Assembly (NCBI RefSeq): GCF_014489615.1
Contig: NZ_CP060825.1
Coordinates: 6,122,001 to 6,186,000 of the forward strand
Source of the DNA: Streptomyces genisteinicus
Lineage (GTDB): Bacteria > Actinomycetota > Actinomycetes > Streptomycetales > Streptomycetaceae
Direction: 5' to 3'
Length of the DNA stretch: 64,000 bases
Under the pieces are notes generated by a model, which was not told where the DNA came from, did not search any database, and saw nothing but the letters and a program-made list of their open reading frames with translations. A program made the translations under genes and the position numbers. The first letter of the stretch is position 1, and every line of letters begins with the position of its first letter. Shown here piece after piece: positions 1-8,109 of the stretch.

Positions 1-1531
1 ACGCGTCCGCCACCTCGGGCGGCGCCCAGCGCACCAGGAGGGAGCCCTGGAGCACCAGCGCCATCCGCTCCACGACCCGCCGCGCCCGCGCCTCGATCCC
101 CGCCAGATCGGCCAGCTCCGTCAGCAGCTCGCGGATCGCCGCGTCGAGCCGGTGGTCGGCCCCGCGGGCGGCGCCGACCTCCCGGAGGAAGGCGTCCACC
201 GCCTGCGGCTCCCGCTGGAGCGCCCGCAGCGCGTCCAGGGCCTGCACGTTCCCCGGGCCCTCCCAGATCGAGTTCAGCGGGGACTCCCGCAGCAGCCGGG
301 GCATGCCGGACTCCTCCACGTACCCGTTGCCGCCCAGGCACTCCAGAGCCTCGGCGACCAGCGGAGTGCACCTCTTGGCCACCCAGTACTTCGCCGCCGG
401 CAGCGCGATCCGCAGCAGCGCCCGCTCGGACTCGGTGTCCGCGTCGGAGGCCGCCGCGAGCCGCATGCCGAGCACGGTCGCCGCCTCCGACTCCAGGGCC
501 AGGTCGGCCAGCACGTTGCGCATCAGCGGCCGGTCCACGAGGAGTCCGCCGAACGCGGTGCGGTGGGCGCAGTGGTGGATCGCCTGCGCCACGGCCTGGC
601 GCATCAGCCCCGCGGAGCCGAGCACGCAGTCGAGCCGGGTCGCCGCGACCATTTTCATGAGGGTGCGTACCCCGGCGCCCTCCTCGCCCACCCTGCGTGC
701 CCAGGTCCCCTCGAACTCGACCTCGGCCGAGGCGTTGGACCGGTTGCCCAGCTTGTCCTTGAGGCGCTGGAGCCGGAAGACGTTGCGCGTCCCGTCGTCG
801 AGCACCCGGGGCACCAGGAAGCAGCTCGGCCCGCCGTCCGCCCGCGCCAGCACCAGGAAGACGTCGTTCATCGGCGCCGAGCAGAACCACTTGTGGCCGG
901 TCAGCGCGTACTCCCCGTCGGCCGCCAGCGGCCGGGCCCGGGTGGTGCCCGTACGGACGTCGCTGCCGCCCTGCTTCTCGGTCATGCCCATCCCCGCGAG
1001 GGCGCCGGCCTTCAGCCGGGCGGGCCGCAGGCCCTCCTCGTACACGGACGAGCGCAGCCTGCCCTCCCACTCGGCGGCCGCCGCGGGGTCCGTGCGCAGC
1101 GCCGGAACCGCCGCGTGGGTCATCGAGACCGGACACAGGTGCCCCGCCTCCGCCTGGGTCCACACGAGGAATCCGGCGGCCCGGCGGACGTGGCCGTGCT
1201 CCCTGCTCCAGGCGTCGGTGAGTCCCGCGGAGACCGCCTTGCCGAGCAGCCGGTGCCAGGCGGGCGGGAACGCGACCTCGTCCACGCGGTTGCCCCAGCG
1301 GTCGTGGGTCCGCAGCCGCGGCGGGTCGCCGTCCGCCCGCTCCGCCCACTCCTGGACCTGTGCCGAGCCCGCCGAGCGGCCGAGCAGGGACAGCTCCTCC
1401 CGGGCCGCGGCGAGCGCCCCGGGGGCGACATGGCGCGCGACCGCCTCGGTGAGCGCGCGGTCGGCGGTGAAGACGTCGTACCCGACCAGGGGCGGAGCCT
1501 GGTTGGTCACTGTGTGGGTGCCCGGTGCCAT
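1..1531 (-). CDS. AidB-like acyl-CoA dehydrogenase (3' end outside window)
   Basis: Flavin-dependent acyl-CoA dehydrogenase family protein of the AidB branch. The first 510 codons are present and the frame runs off the left edge of the window, so the C-terminus is missing. Visible motifs are GMGMTEKQGGSDVR near residues 181-194, followed by TGHKWFCSAPMNDVF and, near residue 420, LNSIWEGPGNVQALD, which carries the glutamate region of the family. AidB proteins are about 540 residues, so little is lost. Classical members oxidise acyl-CoA; AidB itself is linked to alkylation stress and DNA binding, so a simple beta-oxidation role should not be assumed. The ATG at 1531 lies 6 nt after a TACCGT -10-like hexamer and has no Shine-Dalgarno, suggesting a leaderless transcript. 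It is divergent from the YihY gene with only 17 bp between starts. Family assignment is firm; substrate is unknown. Confidence 0.9.
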   Translation of the reverse strand, partial: MAPGTHTVTNQAPPLVGYDVFTADRALTEAVARHVAPGALAAAREELSLLGRSAGSAQVQEWAERADGDPPRLRTHDRWGNRVDEVAFPPAWHRLLGKAVSAGLTDAWSREHGHVRRAAGFLVWTQAEAGHLCPVSMTHAAVPALRTDPAAAAEWEGRLRSSVYEEGLRPARLKAGALAGMGMTEKQGGSDVRTGTTRARPLAADGEYALTGHKWFCSAPMNDVFLVLARADGGPSCFLVPRVLDDGTRNVFRLQRLKDKLGNRSNASAEVEFEGTWARRVGEEGAGVRTLMKMVAATRLDCVLGSAGLMRQAVAQAIHHCAHRTAFGGLLVDRPLMRNVLADLALESEAATVLGMRLAAASDADTESERALLRIALPAAKYWVAKRCTPLVAEALECLGGNGYVEESGMPRLLRESPLNSIWEGPGNVQALDALRALQREPQAVDAFLREVGAARGADHRLDAAIRELLTELADLAGIEARARRVVERMALVLQGSLLVRWAPPEVADA

Positions 1532-1536
1532 GCCGA

Positions 1537-1543
1537 TACGGTA
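1537..1543. promoter_or_regulatory. Symmetric shared -10 element for two divergent leaderless genes
   Basis: The 7-mer TACGGTA reads as -10 TACGGT on the plus strand (1537-1542) and as TACCGT on the minus strand (1538-1543). Each hexamer is followed by exactly 6 nt and then a start codon: GTG at 1549 on plus, ATG at 1531 on minus. No convincing -35 box is seen on either side. Inferred from sequence only. Confidence 0.5.
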
Positions 1544-1548
1544 AGGAG

Positions 1549-2811
1549 GTGCAGGCAGCAAACGAAACACCCGAGCGGCCGCCGGGCCGGCTCCACCGGG
1601 CCCGAGTCCTCTACCGCAACGTCTCGAAGCGGAGGATGACCTGGCTGCTGCTGAAGGACACCGTCAACTCGTGCATCGAGTACCGCATTCTCGGCCTCGC
1701 GGCGGAGGCGGCGTTCTTCACCCTGCTGTCGGTACCGCCGCTGATGCTCGGTCTGCTCGGCCTGCTGGGCTACATCGACGACTGGACCAGCACCACCACC
1801 GTCGCCTCCATCGAGGAGAACATCCTCACCGCCGTCGGCACCGTGCTCTCCGACCGCGGCGTGAACGACATCGCCAAACCCCTGCTGGAGGACGTCACCC
1901 AGGGCGGCCGGCCCGACCTGATCTCGATCGGTTTCGCCATCGCGCTGTGGTCCGGATCCCGGGCGGTGAACGTCTTCATCGACACCATCACCGTCATGTA
2001 CGGGCTCGACGGCCAGCGCGGCATCGTCGCCACCCGGCTGCTGGCGTTCCTCCTCTACCTCATCGCCCTGCTGATCGGCGCGGTCGTGCTGCCGCTCGCC
2101 GTGGTGGGGCCCGACCGGGTCGTGGAGCTGATGCCCTGGGGCACCGAGGTGGTGCGGATCCTCTACTGGCCCGTGGTCATCCTGCTCTCCGTCGTCTTCC
2201 TCACCACGCTCTACCACGTGTCCGTCCCGGTGCGTTCGCCGTGGGTCGAGGACATCCCGGGCGCGCTGGTGGCGCTCGCCATGTGGGTCCTGGGCAGCTT
2301 CCTGCTGCGCATCTACCTGACCAGCCAGGTGGAGGGGCCGACCATCTACGGCTCCCTCGCCGCGCCGATCGCCTTCCTGCTGTGGATCGGCATCTCGGCC
2401 TTCGCGGTCCTCGTCGGCGCGGCCGTCAACGCGGCCATCGACCGAGTGTGGCCCTCGGTGGCGACGGCCGCGGCCCGCGCGGCGAACGAGCGTGCCCGCG
2501 CGGCCGACGCGGCGGAGCTGCTGGCCCGCGCCCGTGCCGCGCAGCTGTACGGCGACGAGGAGGACGACGACGACGGCGACTTCGGTGAGATGCCGTCCGA
2601 GTTCCCCGAGCGCTGGTCCCGTTTCCTGCCGCCCGACGACGTGAAGTCCCGTCTCCACACCGGTCTGACCACCGGCCGGGACAACGGCCGCGACACCGGC
2701 CGGGACAAGGCCAGGGACGCGCCCCGCGAGCAGGACGCCGACGGCAGCGGGGGCGGGGGCGGGGAGCGGACCGGGAACGCCACCGGGGACGACGGGCGGG
2801 AGAGCCGCTGA
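1549..2811 (+). CDS. YihY/virulence factor BrkB family membrane protein
   Basis: Polytopic inner-membrane protein of the YihY/BrkB (UPF0761) family, whose biochemical role is not settled. After a basic N-terminus (about 35 residues) come some six hydrophobic segments, including GLLGLLGYIDDW, LLAFLLYLIALLIGAVVLPLAVV, ILYWPVVILLSVVFLTTLY and PIAFLLWIGISAFAVLVGAAVN, with the family motif GSRAVNVFID in between. From about residue 295 the chain is cytoplasmic, alanine/arginine-rich, then acidic (EEDDDDGD), ending in a low-complexity RD/GG tail. The frame is open from a GTG at 1525, but that would overlap the divergent gene's start. GTG 1549 lies 6 nt after TACGGT and is preferred as a leaderless start; AAGGAG abuts it too closely to act as an SD. 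The old name ribonuclease BN does not apply. Confidence 0.87.
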   Translation: MQAANETPERPPGRLHRARVLYRNVSKRRMTWLLLKDTVNSCIEYRILGLAAEAAFFTLLSVPPLMLGLLGLLGYIDDWTSTTTVASIEENILTAVGTVLSDRGVNDIAKPLLEDVTQGGRPDLISIGFAIALWSGSRAVNVFIDTITVMYGLDGQRGIVATRLLAFLLYLIALLIGAVVLPLAVVGPDRVVELMPWGTEVVRILYWPVVILLSVVFLTTLYHVSVPVRSPWVEDIPGALVALAMWVLGSFLLRIYLTSQVEGPTIYGSLAAPIAFLLWIGISAFAVLVGAAVNAAIDRVWPSVATAAARAANERARAADAAELLARARAAQLYGDEEDDDDGDFGEMPSEFPERWSRFLPPDDVKSRLHTGLTTGRDNGRDTGRDKARDAPREQDADGSGGGGGERTGNATGDDGRESR

Positions 2812-3050
2812 GGCGGTCCCTCGCGGCAGTCCTTCGCGGCCGTCGTCGTGGCCGTCCTTGCGGCCGTCCGGGACCGGGTCCGGGTTCCGCGGTCCGGCCC
2901 GGCGACCGCCGGCACCGGGCGTGCTGTCTGTTCCCCGGCGTGGGGCCGGCTCCCGTGCGCGCCCGCGCCGGGGGTCATGGGCGCCGTCGGGCGGTGCGGG
3001 TGACCCCGGCCGGACGGTGAGGCGCGTGCCGTGCGCCGTAGCCTGGAGCC

Positions 3051-3785
3051 ATGTACAGGGAACGGCCCGCACGGCTGCCGGGTGCGGTGGTCTGGACCCG
3101 GACCGCCGAGGTCCACGACGGGACGGTGCACCCCGTGCTGCCCGACGGCTGCATGGACCTGCTGTGGAACGACGGCCGGCTCTTCGTGGCCGGCCCCGAC
3201 ACCCGGGCGCACATGCCCTCCGGGACGGCGGGCGCCCGGTGGACGGGCATCCGGTTCGCTCCCGGCGCCGCTCCGGCCGTCCTCGGCGTCCCCGCACACG
3301 AACTGCGCGACCTGCGGGCCGACCTCGCCGACCTGTGGGGCTCGGCCCCGGCCCGCGCGGCGGCCGCACGGATCGGCGAGCGGGACCCGGGCGCCGGACT
3401 GGAGGCCGTCTCCCTCGCCCGGGCGGCCCGGAGCGGCCCGCCCGACCCGCTGGCGGCCCGTGTCGTGCGGCACCTGGTGTCCGGCGGCACGGTGGCCGCC
3501 GCCGCGGACGCCGCCGGGCTCGGCGTCCGCCAGCTGCACCGGCGCTCGCTGGACGCCTTCGGCTACGGGCCGAAGACCCTCGCGCGCATCCTGCGGCTCC
3601 AGCGCGCCCTCGCCCTGGTGCGCGGCGGCGTCCCGTACGGCGAGGCGGCGCTGCTGGCCGGGTGCGCCGACCAGGCGCACCTCGCCCGAGAGATGCGGGC
3701 CCTCGCGGGGACCACGCTGCGTGCCTACGAGGCGTCGGCGAAGAGGGAGACGCCCATGCCGTCCGGGTCGAGCACCACGGCGTAG
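3051..3785 (+). CDS. AraC-family transcriptional regulator
   Basis: DNA-binding regulator of 244 residues. The N-terminal part (about 1-110) resembles the DUF6597-type domain found before AraC helix-turn-helix units, with the typical LPDGCMDLLW and GIRFAPGAAPAVLGV segments. The C-terminal AraC HTH (about 140-230) includes LGVRQLHRRSLDAFGYGPKTLARILRLQ, a standard AraC second-helix signature, written here only to locate it between residues 160 and 190. The ATG at 3051 lies 6 nt after TAGCCT, so it is another leaderless candidate; the intervening GGAG is a possible but poorly spaced SD. The last 61 bp overlap the convergent VOC gene, so the two are probably functionally linked or mutually antisense. 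Ligand and targets are unknown. Confidence 0.85.
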   Translation: MYRERPARLPGAVVWTRTAEVHDGTVHPVLPDGCMDLLWNDGRLFVAGPDTRAHMPSGTAGARWTGIRFAPGAAPAVLGVPAHELRDLRADLADLWGSAPARAAAARIGERDPGAGLEAVSLARAARSGPPDPLAARVVRHLVSGGTVAAAADAAGLGVRQLHRRSLDAFGYGPKTLARILRLQRALALVRGGVPYGEAALLAGCADQAHLAREMRALAGTTLRAYEASAKRETPMPSGSSTTA

Positions 3786-4117
3786 CGCTGGCCCCAGACG
3801 GCGTCCCAGGGCTTCAGATGGCCCCGGTGGCCCGCGGCCAGCAGCTCTGCGTAGAGGGCGTCGACCTCGGCGGGACCGTCGCAGCGGAAGGCGAGGCCGA
3901 GCCGCTCGCCGGCCTCGGGCCGGGTCCAGCCGGGATCGTAGGTGCGGACGGTCTCCTCGGTGTCCCACAGCACCCGTGTGCCGCCCGGCAGGGTGGCCTC
4001 CGCGTGCGGGGCGCCGTCCGCCCCGTCGGGGAGCTCCAGGCCGAGCCGGCGGTAGAAGGCGAGCGATGCCGCCATGTCGGAGACGATGAGGCTGATGGCG
4101 TCGAGTCGTGGAGTCAT
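3725..4117 (-). CDS. VOC family (glyoxalase/bleomycin-resistance fold) protein
   Basis: Small VOC-superfamily protein of 130 residues. It opens with the usual first beta strand and helix (LDAISLIVSDMAASLAFYRR) and ends with VVLDPDGMGVSLFAD, the typical last strand before the C-terminus. These proteins are metal-binding dioxygenases, isomerases or resistance proteins; the metal ligands are not obvious here, so no reaction can be given. The ATG at 4117 follows TACGGT by 6 nt on the minus strand with no SD, a leaderless pattern. The 3' end overlaps the AraC gene by 61 bp in convergent orientation, an unusually long coding overlap. Confidence 0.83.
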   Translation of the reverse strand: MTPRLDAISLIVSDMAASLAFYRRLGLELPDGADGAPHAEATLPGGTRVLWDTEETVRTYDPGWTRPEAGERLGLAFRCDGPAEVDALYAELLAAGHRGHLKPWDAVWGQRYAVVLDPDGMGVSLFADAS

Positions 4118-4249
4118 GGGCTCACCGTAGGCGGGCGTGCGCCCCGCGGTCTTGAACGTTTCGGACGCCGTGCCGGGGCCGGCTCCCTCTCGGGCCCCGT
4201 CCCTCGACCCGGTCCTGTCACCGTCCGGCGTCCGCCGGACAATGGACCG

Positions 4250-4648
4250 GTGAGCCTCCACTACGAGGTCGTCCTCGCCTGCGCGCTCCGCGACGACCTG
4301 CCCGACGACGTGATCGCGGCCCTGCGATGGCACCTGGGCGAGCGGCCGGAGCCGCCGCCCGGACTCGATCCCCACGTGCACGCGTACCCGCTGCTGGAGC
4401 CGGATCCGTACAGCGGTCTGCCCGGCGGGGACGTCGCCGCGCTGCGGCCCGGGGACCACCACGGCTGGGGCCTGTTCACCCGCAACCTGTGGCTCGACGA
4501 CGACCTCGGCATGCTGACCGGGCTGCTCGACCTGATCGCGCCGCACGCCGAACACGACGGCTACGCGGGCCACTTCCGCGCCACGGACGACGCCGGTCCC
4601 ACCGTGCTGGTGTTCCGCGACGGCGGCCACGCGCTGCACGAGTCCTGA
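4250..4648 (+). CDS. Conserved hypothetical protein
   Basis: A 132-residue acidic, soluble protein with a regular actinobacterial codon pattern. I do not recognise a characterised domain. The sequence begins VSLHYEVVLACALRDDLPDD and has aromatic, histidine-rich stretches (GDHHGWGLFTRNLWL) that suggest a compact globular fold. The GTG at 4250 is the only sensible start, because the upstream ATG at 4242 runs into a stop. GACAAT ends 6 nt before the GTG and CTGTCA lies 17 nt further upstream, so this is a good candidate for a leaderless promoter. Neighbours give no functional hint. Confidence 0.72.
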   Translation: MSLHYEVVLACALRDDLPDDVIAALRWHLGERPEPPPGLDPHVHAYPLLEPDPYSGLPGGDVAALRPGDHHGWGLFTRNLWLDDDLGMLTGLLDLIAPHAEHDGYAGHFRATDDAGPTVLVFRDGGHALHES

Positions 4649-4858
4649 CGCGTACGGCCGGGGGCGCCGGCGCGGCCGCCGCGCTCGTGCGGCTCCGGAC
4701 GCGCCCGCCGTCCCGAACGCCCTCCCGCCCGCCCGTCCGAGCGGGTCGGTGTGCGTACGGCGGGTGCGGTGTGGGCAGGGGACGGACGACCCGTGCGGCG
4801 TCCGCCCCCGGACGGACCGGCGGACGCCGCACGCCGCCGCGAACCGAGTGGAGGCCGG

Positions 4859-5728
4859 ATGGCGCACGAGAACGGATGGACGTTCCTGGACGACCGGGGC
4901 CGCCGGGCCGCCGCACCCCGTACGCCCGTGCGGCCCGTCGCCTACATACAGGCCGGGGCCGCCCTGTGCGACCTCGGCATACGCCCCGTGGCCGTGTTCG
5001 GCTCCGCGCACGACGGCGCCGCGGCCGATCCGGTGAAGGCGGGCCGGCTGCCGGACGACACCGTCTACCTGGGGCCGGGCCCCGCCCTCGACGACGCCGC
5101 GGTGCTGGACACCGGGCCCGATCTGCTGGTCGCCGTCGCGTACGGGGCGGGCGGTCCTGTCTACGGGCTCGACCCGGACACGGCCGAGCGGATCGAGGAG
5201 CGGTTGCCCGTCGTCGTCCTCGACGTAGGGCAGGAGCGCTCGCTCGACCGGATGCGCACGCGCTTCGCCGAACTCGCCGTGTCGCTCGGCGCTCCGCCCC
5301 CGACCGCCCCCACCGATGGGGCCGGGGAAGCGCTGCGGGCCGCGGCGCACGGGGCGGGCGGGGCACGCGTCCTCGCGCTGTCGCCCGCCGGACCCGAGAG
5401 CGTGCACGTCGCGAGGCCCGGGGCCTGGCCGGACCTGCGGGCACTGGCGGACCACGGAGTGACCCTCGCGGCGCCCGCGCCCGGCGCCGGCGTCAACTGG
5501 TCCACGACCGACTGGGACCGGGCCGCACTGCTGGAGCCGGACGTCGTGCTCCTCGACGTGCGGGCCAACGCCGCGCCGCCCGAGAGCCTCGCCCGCTCCG
5601 CGGGCTGGCGCGAGATCGCGGCCCGCGCCCGGATCGTGCCGTGGAACCCCGAACTCCCGTGCAGCGCCCGCGCCCACCACGCGTTCCTGCGCTCCGTCGC
5701 CGAGGCCCTGACGGCCCGGCAGGACTGA
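4859..5728 (+). CDS. ABC transporter substrate-binding-like protein without signal peptide
   Basis: A 289-residue protein resembling the iron-siderophore/cobalamin (TroA-like) binding-protein fold: an N-terminal lobe with GIRPVAVFGSAHDG, a VYLGPGPALDDAAVLDTGPDLLV-like segment around residues 60-80, a central helix, and a C-terminal lobe with LLEPDVVLLDVRA. Unlike true binding proteins it has no signal peptide and no lipobox; the N-terminus (MAHENGWTFLDDRGRR) is hydrophilic. No permease or ATPase gene is adjacent. The start is the ATG at 4859 with GAGG 4 nt upstream; a longer frame begins at 4751 but is not needed. It may be a cytoplasmic sensor or enzyme built on the same fold, or a stranded binding protein. 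Confidence 0.7.
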   Translation: MAHENGWTFLDDRGRRAAAPRTPVRPVAYIQAGAALCDLGIRPVAVFGSAHDGAAADPVKAGRLPDDTVYLGPGPALDDAAVLDTGPDLLVAVAYGAGGPVYGLDPDTAERIEERLPVVVLDVGQERSLDRMRTRFAELAVSLGAPPPTAPTDGAGEALRAAAHGAGGARVLALSPAGPESVHVARPGAWPDLRALADHGVTLAAPAPGAGVNWSTTDWDRAALLEPDVVLLDVRANAAPPESLARSAGWREIAARARIVPWNPELPCSARAHHAFLRSVAEALTARQD

Positions 5729-5763
5729 ACGGCACCGGGCAACGCCCCTGCCGCCGACGCGTT

Positions 5764-5804
5764 TTGGCACACCGGCCGATCATCAATACGATCCGCTGAT
5801 GATC
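5764..5804 (+). promoter_or_regulatory. Leaderless promoter with inverted repeat at VWA gene start
   Basis: TTGGCA (5764-5769), a 17-nt spacer and TACGAT (5787-5792) form a good -35/-10 pair. The ATG at 5799 lies 6 nt after the -10, so transcription should start at or beside the start codon. An inverted repeat GATCATCA (5778-5785) / TGATGATC (5797-5804) brackets the -10 and overlaps the start codon, a plausible operator. No SD is present. Confidence 0.55.
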
Positions 5805-7079
5805 ATAAGGAAACGGCTGGCGGCCGGGGCGTGCGCCCTGCTCGCGGCCCTGGCCGCCGGGCTGCTCCCGGCGGGGACGGCCGCGGCCGACGAGCCCGCG
5901 GCGAAGGAACCCCCCAAGGTCGAGCTCGTGCTCGACGTGAGCGGCTCGATGCGCGCCCGGGACATCGACGGCAAGAGCCGGATGGCGGCCGCGAAGCAGG
6001 CGTTCAACGAGGTCCTGGACGCCGTGCCGGAGGAGGTGCAGCTCGGCATCCGCACCCTCGGTGCGGACTACCCGGGGGAGGACCGCGAACGCGGCTGCAA
6101 GGACACCCGGCAGCTGTACCCGGTCGGTCCGCTCGACCGGACCGAGGCCAAGGCCGCCGTCGCGACCCTCGCCCCCACCGGCTGGACGCCCATCGGCCCG
6201 GCGCTGCTGGGGGCGGCGAAGGACCTGGAGGGCGGGGACGCCACCCGCCGGATCGTCCTCATCACCGACGGCGAGGACACCTGCGCGCCGCTCGACCCGT
6301 GCGAGGTGGCCCGTGAGATCGCGGCCAAGGGCATCCACCTCGTCATCGACACGCTCGGTCTGGTGCCCGACGCCAAGACCCGTGCCCAGCTGCGCTGCAT
6401 CGCGGACGCCACCGGAGGCACCTACACCTCCGTGCAGCACACCGACGAACTCTCCGGCCGGGTGAGCCAGTTGGTGGAGCGCGCCGCCGATCCCGTGGTC
6501 ACGCCGGTGGCGACCGAGGGCGCCGCCCGCTGTGCGGACGCGCCCACCCTGACGCCCGGTCTGTGGACCGACCGCGAGAAGTTCGGCGAGCACCGCTTCT
6601 ACCGGGTCGACGTGCTGCCCGGCCAGGAACTGCGTGCCTCGGTCAGCGTCGCCGCCGACCGGGCCGTCGCGCGTGACTACGGCGTGCTGCTGCGGGCCGT
6701 CACGGTCCACGGCCGGGAGATCGTGCGCGGATCGGAGGCCGGTGACGGCCGGACGGACCTGATCTCGACCGGTCTGCGGTATCCGAAGGCGGAGGCCGAG
6801 GACGAGGACGACGTCGACCTCAAGCCGGCCGCGGAGACCGTCTGCCTCCAGGTCAGCAACTCCTTCGCGGCGGCCCCGGGCGTCAAGACCGAGCCCGGTC
6901 TGCCGGTCGAACTCGCGGTGGACGTCGTCGGCTCCCCGGACGCGGCCTCCGACACGGCCTCGTTCGGCCTGGGCCGCGGCTGGTGGCTGCTCGGAGTGCT
7001 CGTACTCGCCGGCTTCGCGGCCGGGCTCGTCTGGGGCTGGGTCTCGCGCTGGCGGATCGCCGTATGGAGGACCAACTGA
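5799..7079 (+). CDS. Secreted, membrane-anchored VWA-domain protein
   Basis: A 426-residue exported protein. A signal peptide (about residues 1-28, ending near TAAADE) is followed directly by a von Willebrand factor A domain (about 40-220) with an intact MIDAS motif DVSGSMRARD, a TPIG threonine and the LITDGEDTC strand, so divalent-metal-dependent ligand binding is likely. A second extracellular domain follows, rich in beta-type sequence, then a single transmembrane helix (WWLLGVLVLAGFAAGLVWGW) and a short basic cytoplasmic tail. Its stop overlaps the next start in TGATG, so the pair is translationally coupled and the products probably form one surface complex. The ligand is unknown. Confidence 0.87.
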   Translation: MIIRKRLAAGACALLAALAAGLLPAGTAAADEPAAKEPPKVELVLDVSGSMRARDIDGKSRMAAAKQAFNEVLDAVPEEVQLGIRTLGADYPGEDRERGCKDTRQLYPVGPLDRTEAKAAVATLAPTGWTPIGPALLGAAKDLEGGDATRRIVLITDGEDTCAPLDPCEVAREIAAKGIHLVIDTLGLVPDAKTRAQLRCIADATGGTYTSVQHTDELSGRVSQLVERAADPVVTPVATEGAARCADAPTLTPGLWTDREKFGEHRFYRVDVLPGQELRASVSVAADRAVARDYGVLLRAVTVHGREIVRGSEAGDGRTDLISTGLRYPKAEAEDEDDVDLKPAAETVCLQVSNSFAAAPGVKTEPGLPVELAVDVVGSPDAASDTASFGLGRGWWLLGVLVLAGFAAGLVWGWVSRWRIAVWRTN

Positions 7080-7870
7080 TGCGCTTCGCAAGGATACTGA
7101 CGGCCGGTGCGCTGGCCGCCGCGACCCTGCTGGGCCCGGCCGCGGCGGCGGCACCGGCCGACACCCCGTCGCCGTCACCGTCCGGGGAGGACGGCTCCAC
7201 GCCCACCGAGGCGGGCACCTCCTTCCGCACCGCGACCCCGGTCGAACAGGGCCAGAAGGCGACCGCGAACGGGTCGAGCGGTGACTACCTGTACTGGGTG
7301 TTCCCGGCCGACGCGGGGGACCGCCCCACGGTGCGCGCCTCCGTCACCCTGCCCGAGCCGACCGCACGGCACGGCGCGGCGGACTGGCGGATCGACGTGT
7401 ACGACGGGCTGCGCCGCCGCCAGCCCTGCATGTACGGCATGCAGAGCCGGACGGCCGCCGCGGACGCGGCGAAGGTCGAGCTGTCGTGCACCCTGCGGCC
7501 GGTACGGGCGCTCGCCGACCCGTGGTCGGACGATCCGCTGCCCGGCAGCTACTACATCCGGCTGACCGTCACCGCCCAGCCGGAGCAGGACCAGGGCCTG
7601 CCCGTGCGGGCCGAGGTGGAGGCCGTCTCCCGGCAGGCCGGCGGCGCCTGGGCGGTCGACGGCTCGCTGGCGGAGCCCCTGGTACCGGGCGTCTCGGCCG
7701 ACGAGCGCCGCAAGGAGGAGGAGGCGGCGCTCGACTGGTCGTCCGGCTGGTGGTCGGACCGGTGGATCTGGACCGGCGCGGGCGGACTGCTGGCGGCGCT
7801 CGCCGGCATCGGCGGCTACGTCCTGACCCGCGGCTCCGGCCGGCCCGCGCGGGTTGCGCCGGGCGCCTGA
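7079..7870 (+). CDS. Secreted membrane-anchored protein coupled to the VWA protein
   Basis: A 263-residue protein with a clear signal peptide (MRFARILTAGALAAATLL, cleavage near APAD), a Pro/Ser/Gly-rich linker (about 28-50), an extracellular beta-rich domain and a C-terminal transmembrane helix (WTGAGGLLAALAGIGGYVLT) with a short basic tail. The extracellular part resembles the domain that follows the VWA unit in the upstream protein (YLYWVFPADAGDRPTVRASV is like its FYRVDVLPGQELRASVSV), so the two may be paralogous modules. The ATG at 7079 overlaps the preceding TGA by one base with GGAGG 8 nt upstream. I do not recognise an enzymatic domain; a structural or ligand-presenting role with the VWA partner is an inference. 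Confidence 0.8.
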   Translation: MRFARILTAGALAAATLLGPAAAAAPADTPSPSPSGEDGSTPTEAGTSFRTATPVEQGQKATANGSSGDYLYWVFPADAGDRPTVRASVTLPEPTARHGAADWRIDVYDGLRRRQPCMYGMQSRTAAADAAKVELSCTLRPVRALADPWSDDPLPGSYYIRLTVTAQPEQDQGLPVRAEVEAVSRQAGGAWAVDGSLAEPLVPGVSADERRKEEEAALDWSSGWWSDRWIWTGAGGLLAALAGIGGYVLTRGSGRPARVAPGA

Positions 7871-7873
7871 GGA

Positions 7874-7919
7874 GACGTCCTGCGGGGCGGTCCCGTCCGG
7901 GACCGCCCCGCAGGACGTC
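7874..7919 (+). terminator. Very strong hairpin terminator
   Basis: A perfect 21-bp stem (7874-7894 pairs with 7899-7919) with loop GTCC begins 4 nt after the stop codon of the upstream gene. There is no U-tract, as is usual in Streptomyces. It ends the VWA operon. Confidence 0.8.
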
Positions 7920-7923
7920 AGGA

Positions 7924-7955
7924 AGCGGCCGCGGCGTCGTCACGCCGCGGCCGCT
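7924..7955. terminator. Second hairpin, possibly bidirectional terminator
   Basis: A perfect 14-bp stem (7924-7937 pairs with 7942-7955), loop CGTC, directly behind the first hairpin. It lies between convergent genes and could serve the SSI gene from the other side, although it is about 155 bp beyond that stop. Confidence 0.6.
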
Positions 7956-8109
7956 CCGTGTGTCCGGCCGCCGGAACCGGGCGGCGCGTCCGCCCTCTGG
8001 CCGGGGGCCTTCCGCGCTCGCTCGCCGATCCGGCGCGGCGGGCCCTCCCCGGAACCCGGACCGGGCCCCGGAACCCGGACCGCCCGGGTCCCCCGAACCG
8101 GACCGGGGC

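Noticed and set aside
152..1639. Plus-strand frames over the first 1.5 kb
   Set aside because: They are antisense to a clear AidB-like acyl-CoA dehydrogenase, which is open to the window edge.
1549..2811. Label ribonuclease BN for the YihY-type gene
   Set aside because: That name came from a historical misassignment; the sequence is a membrane protein without nuclease motifs.
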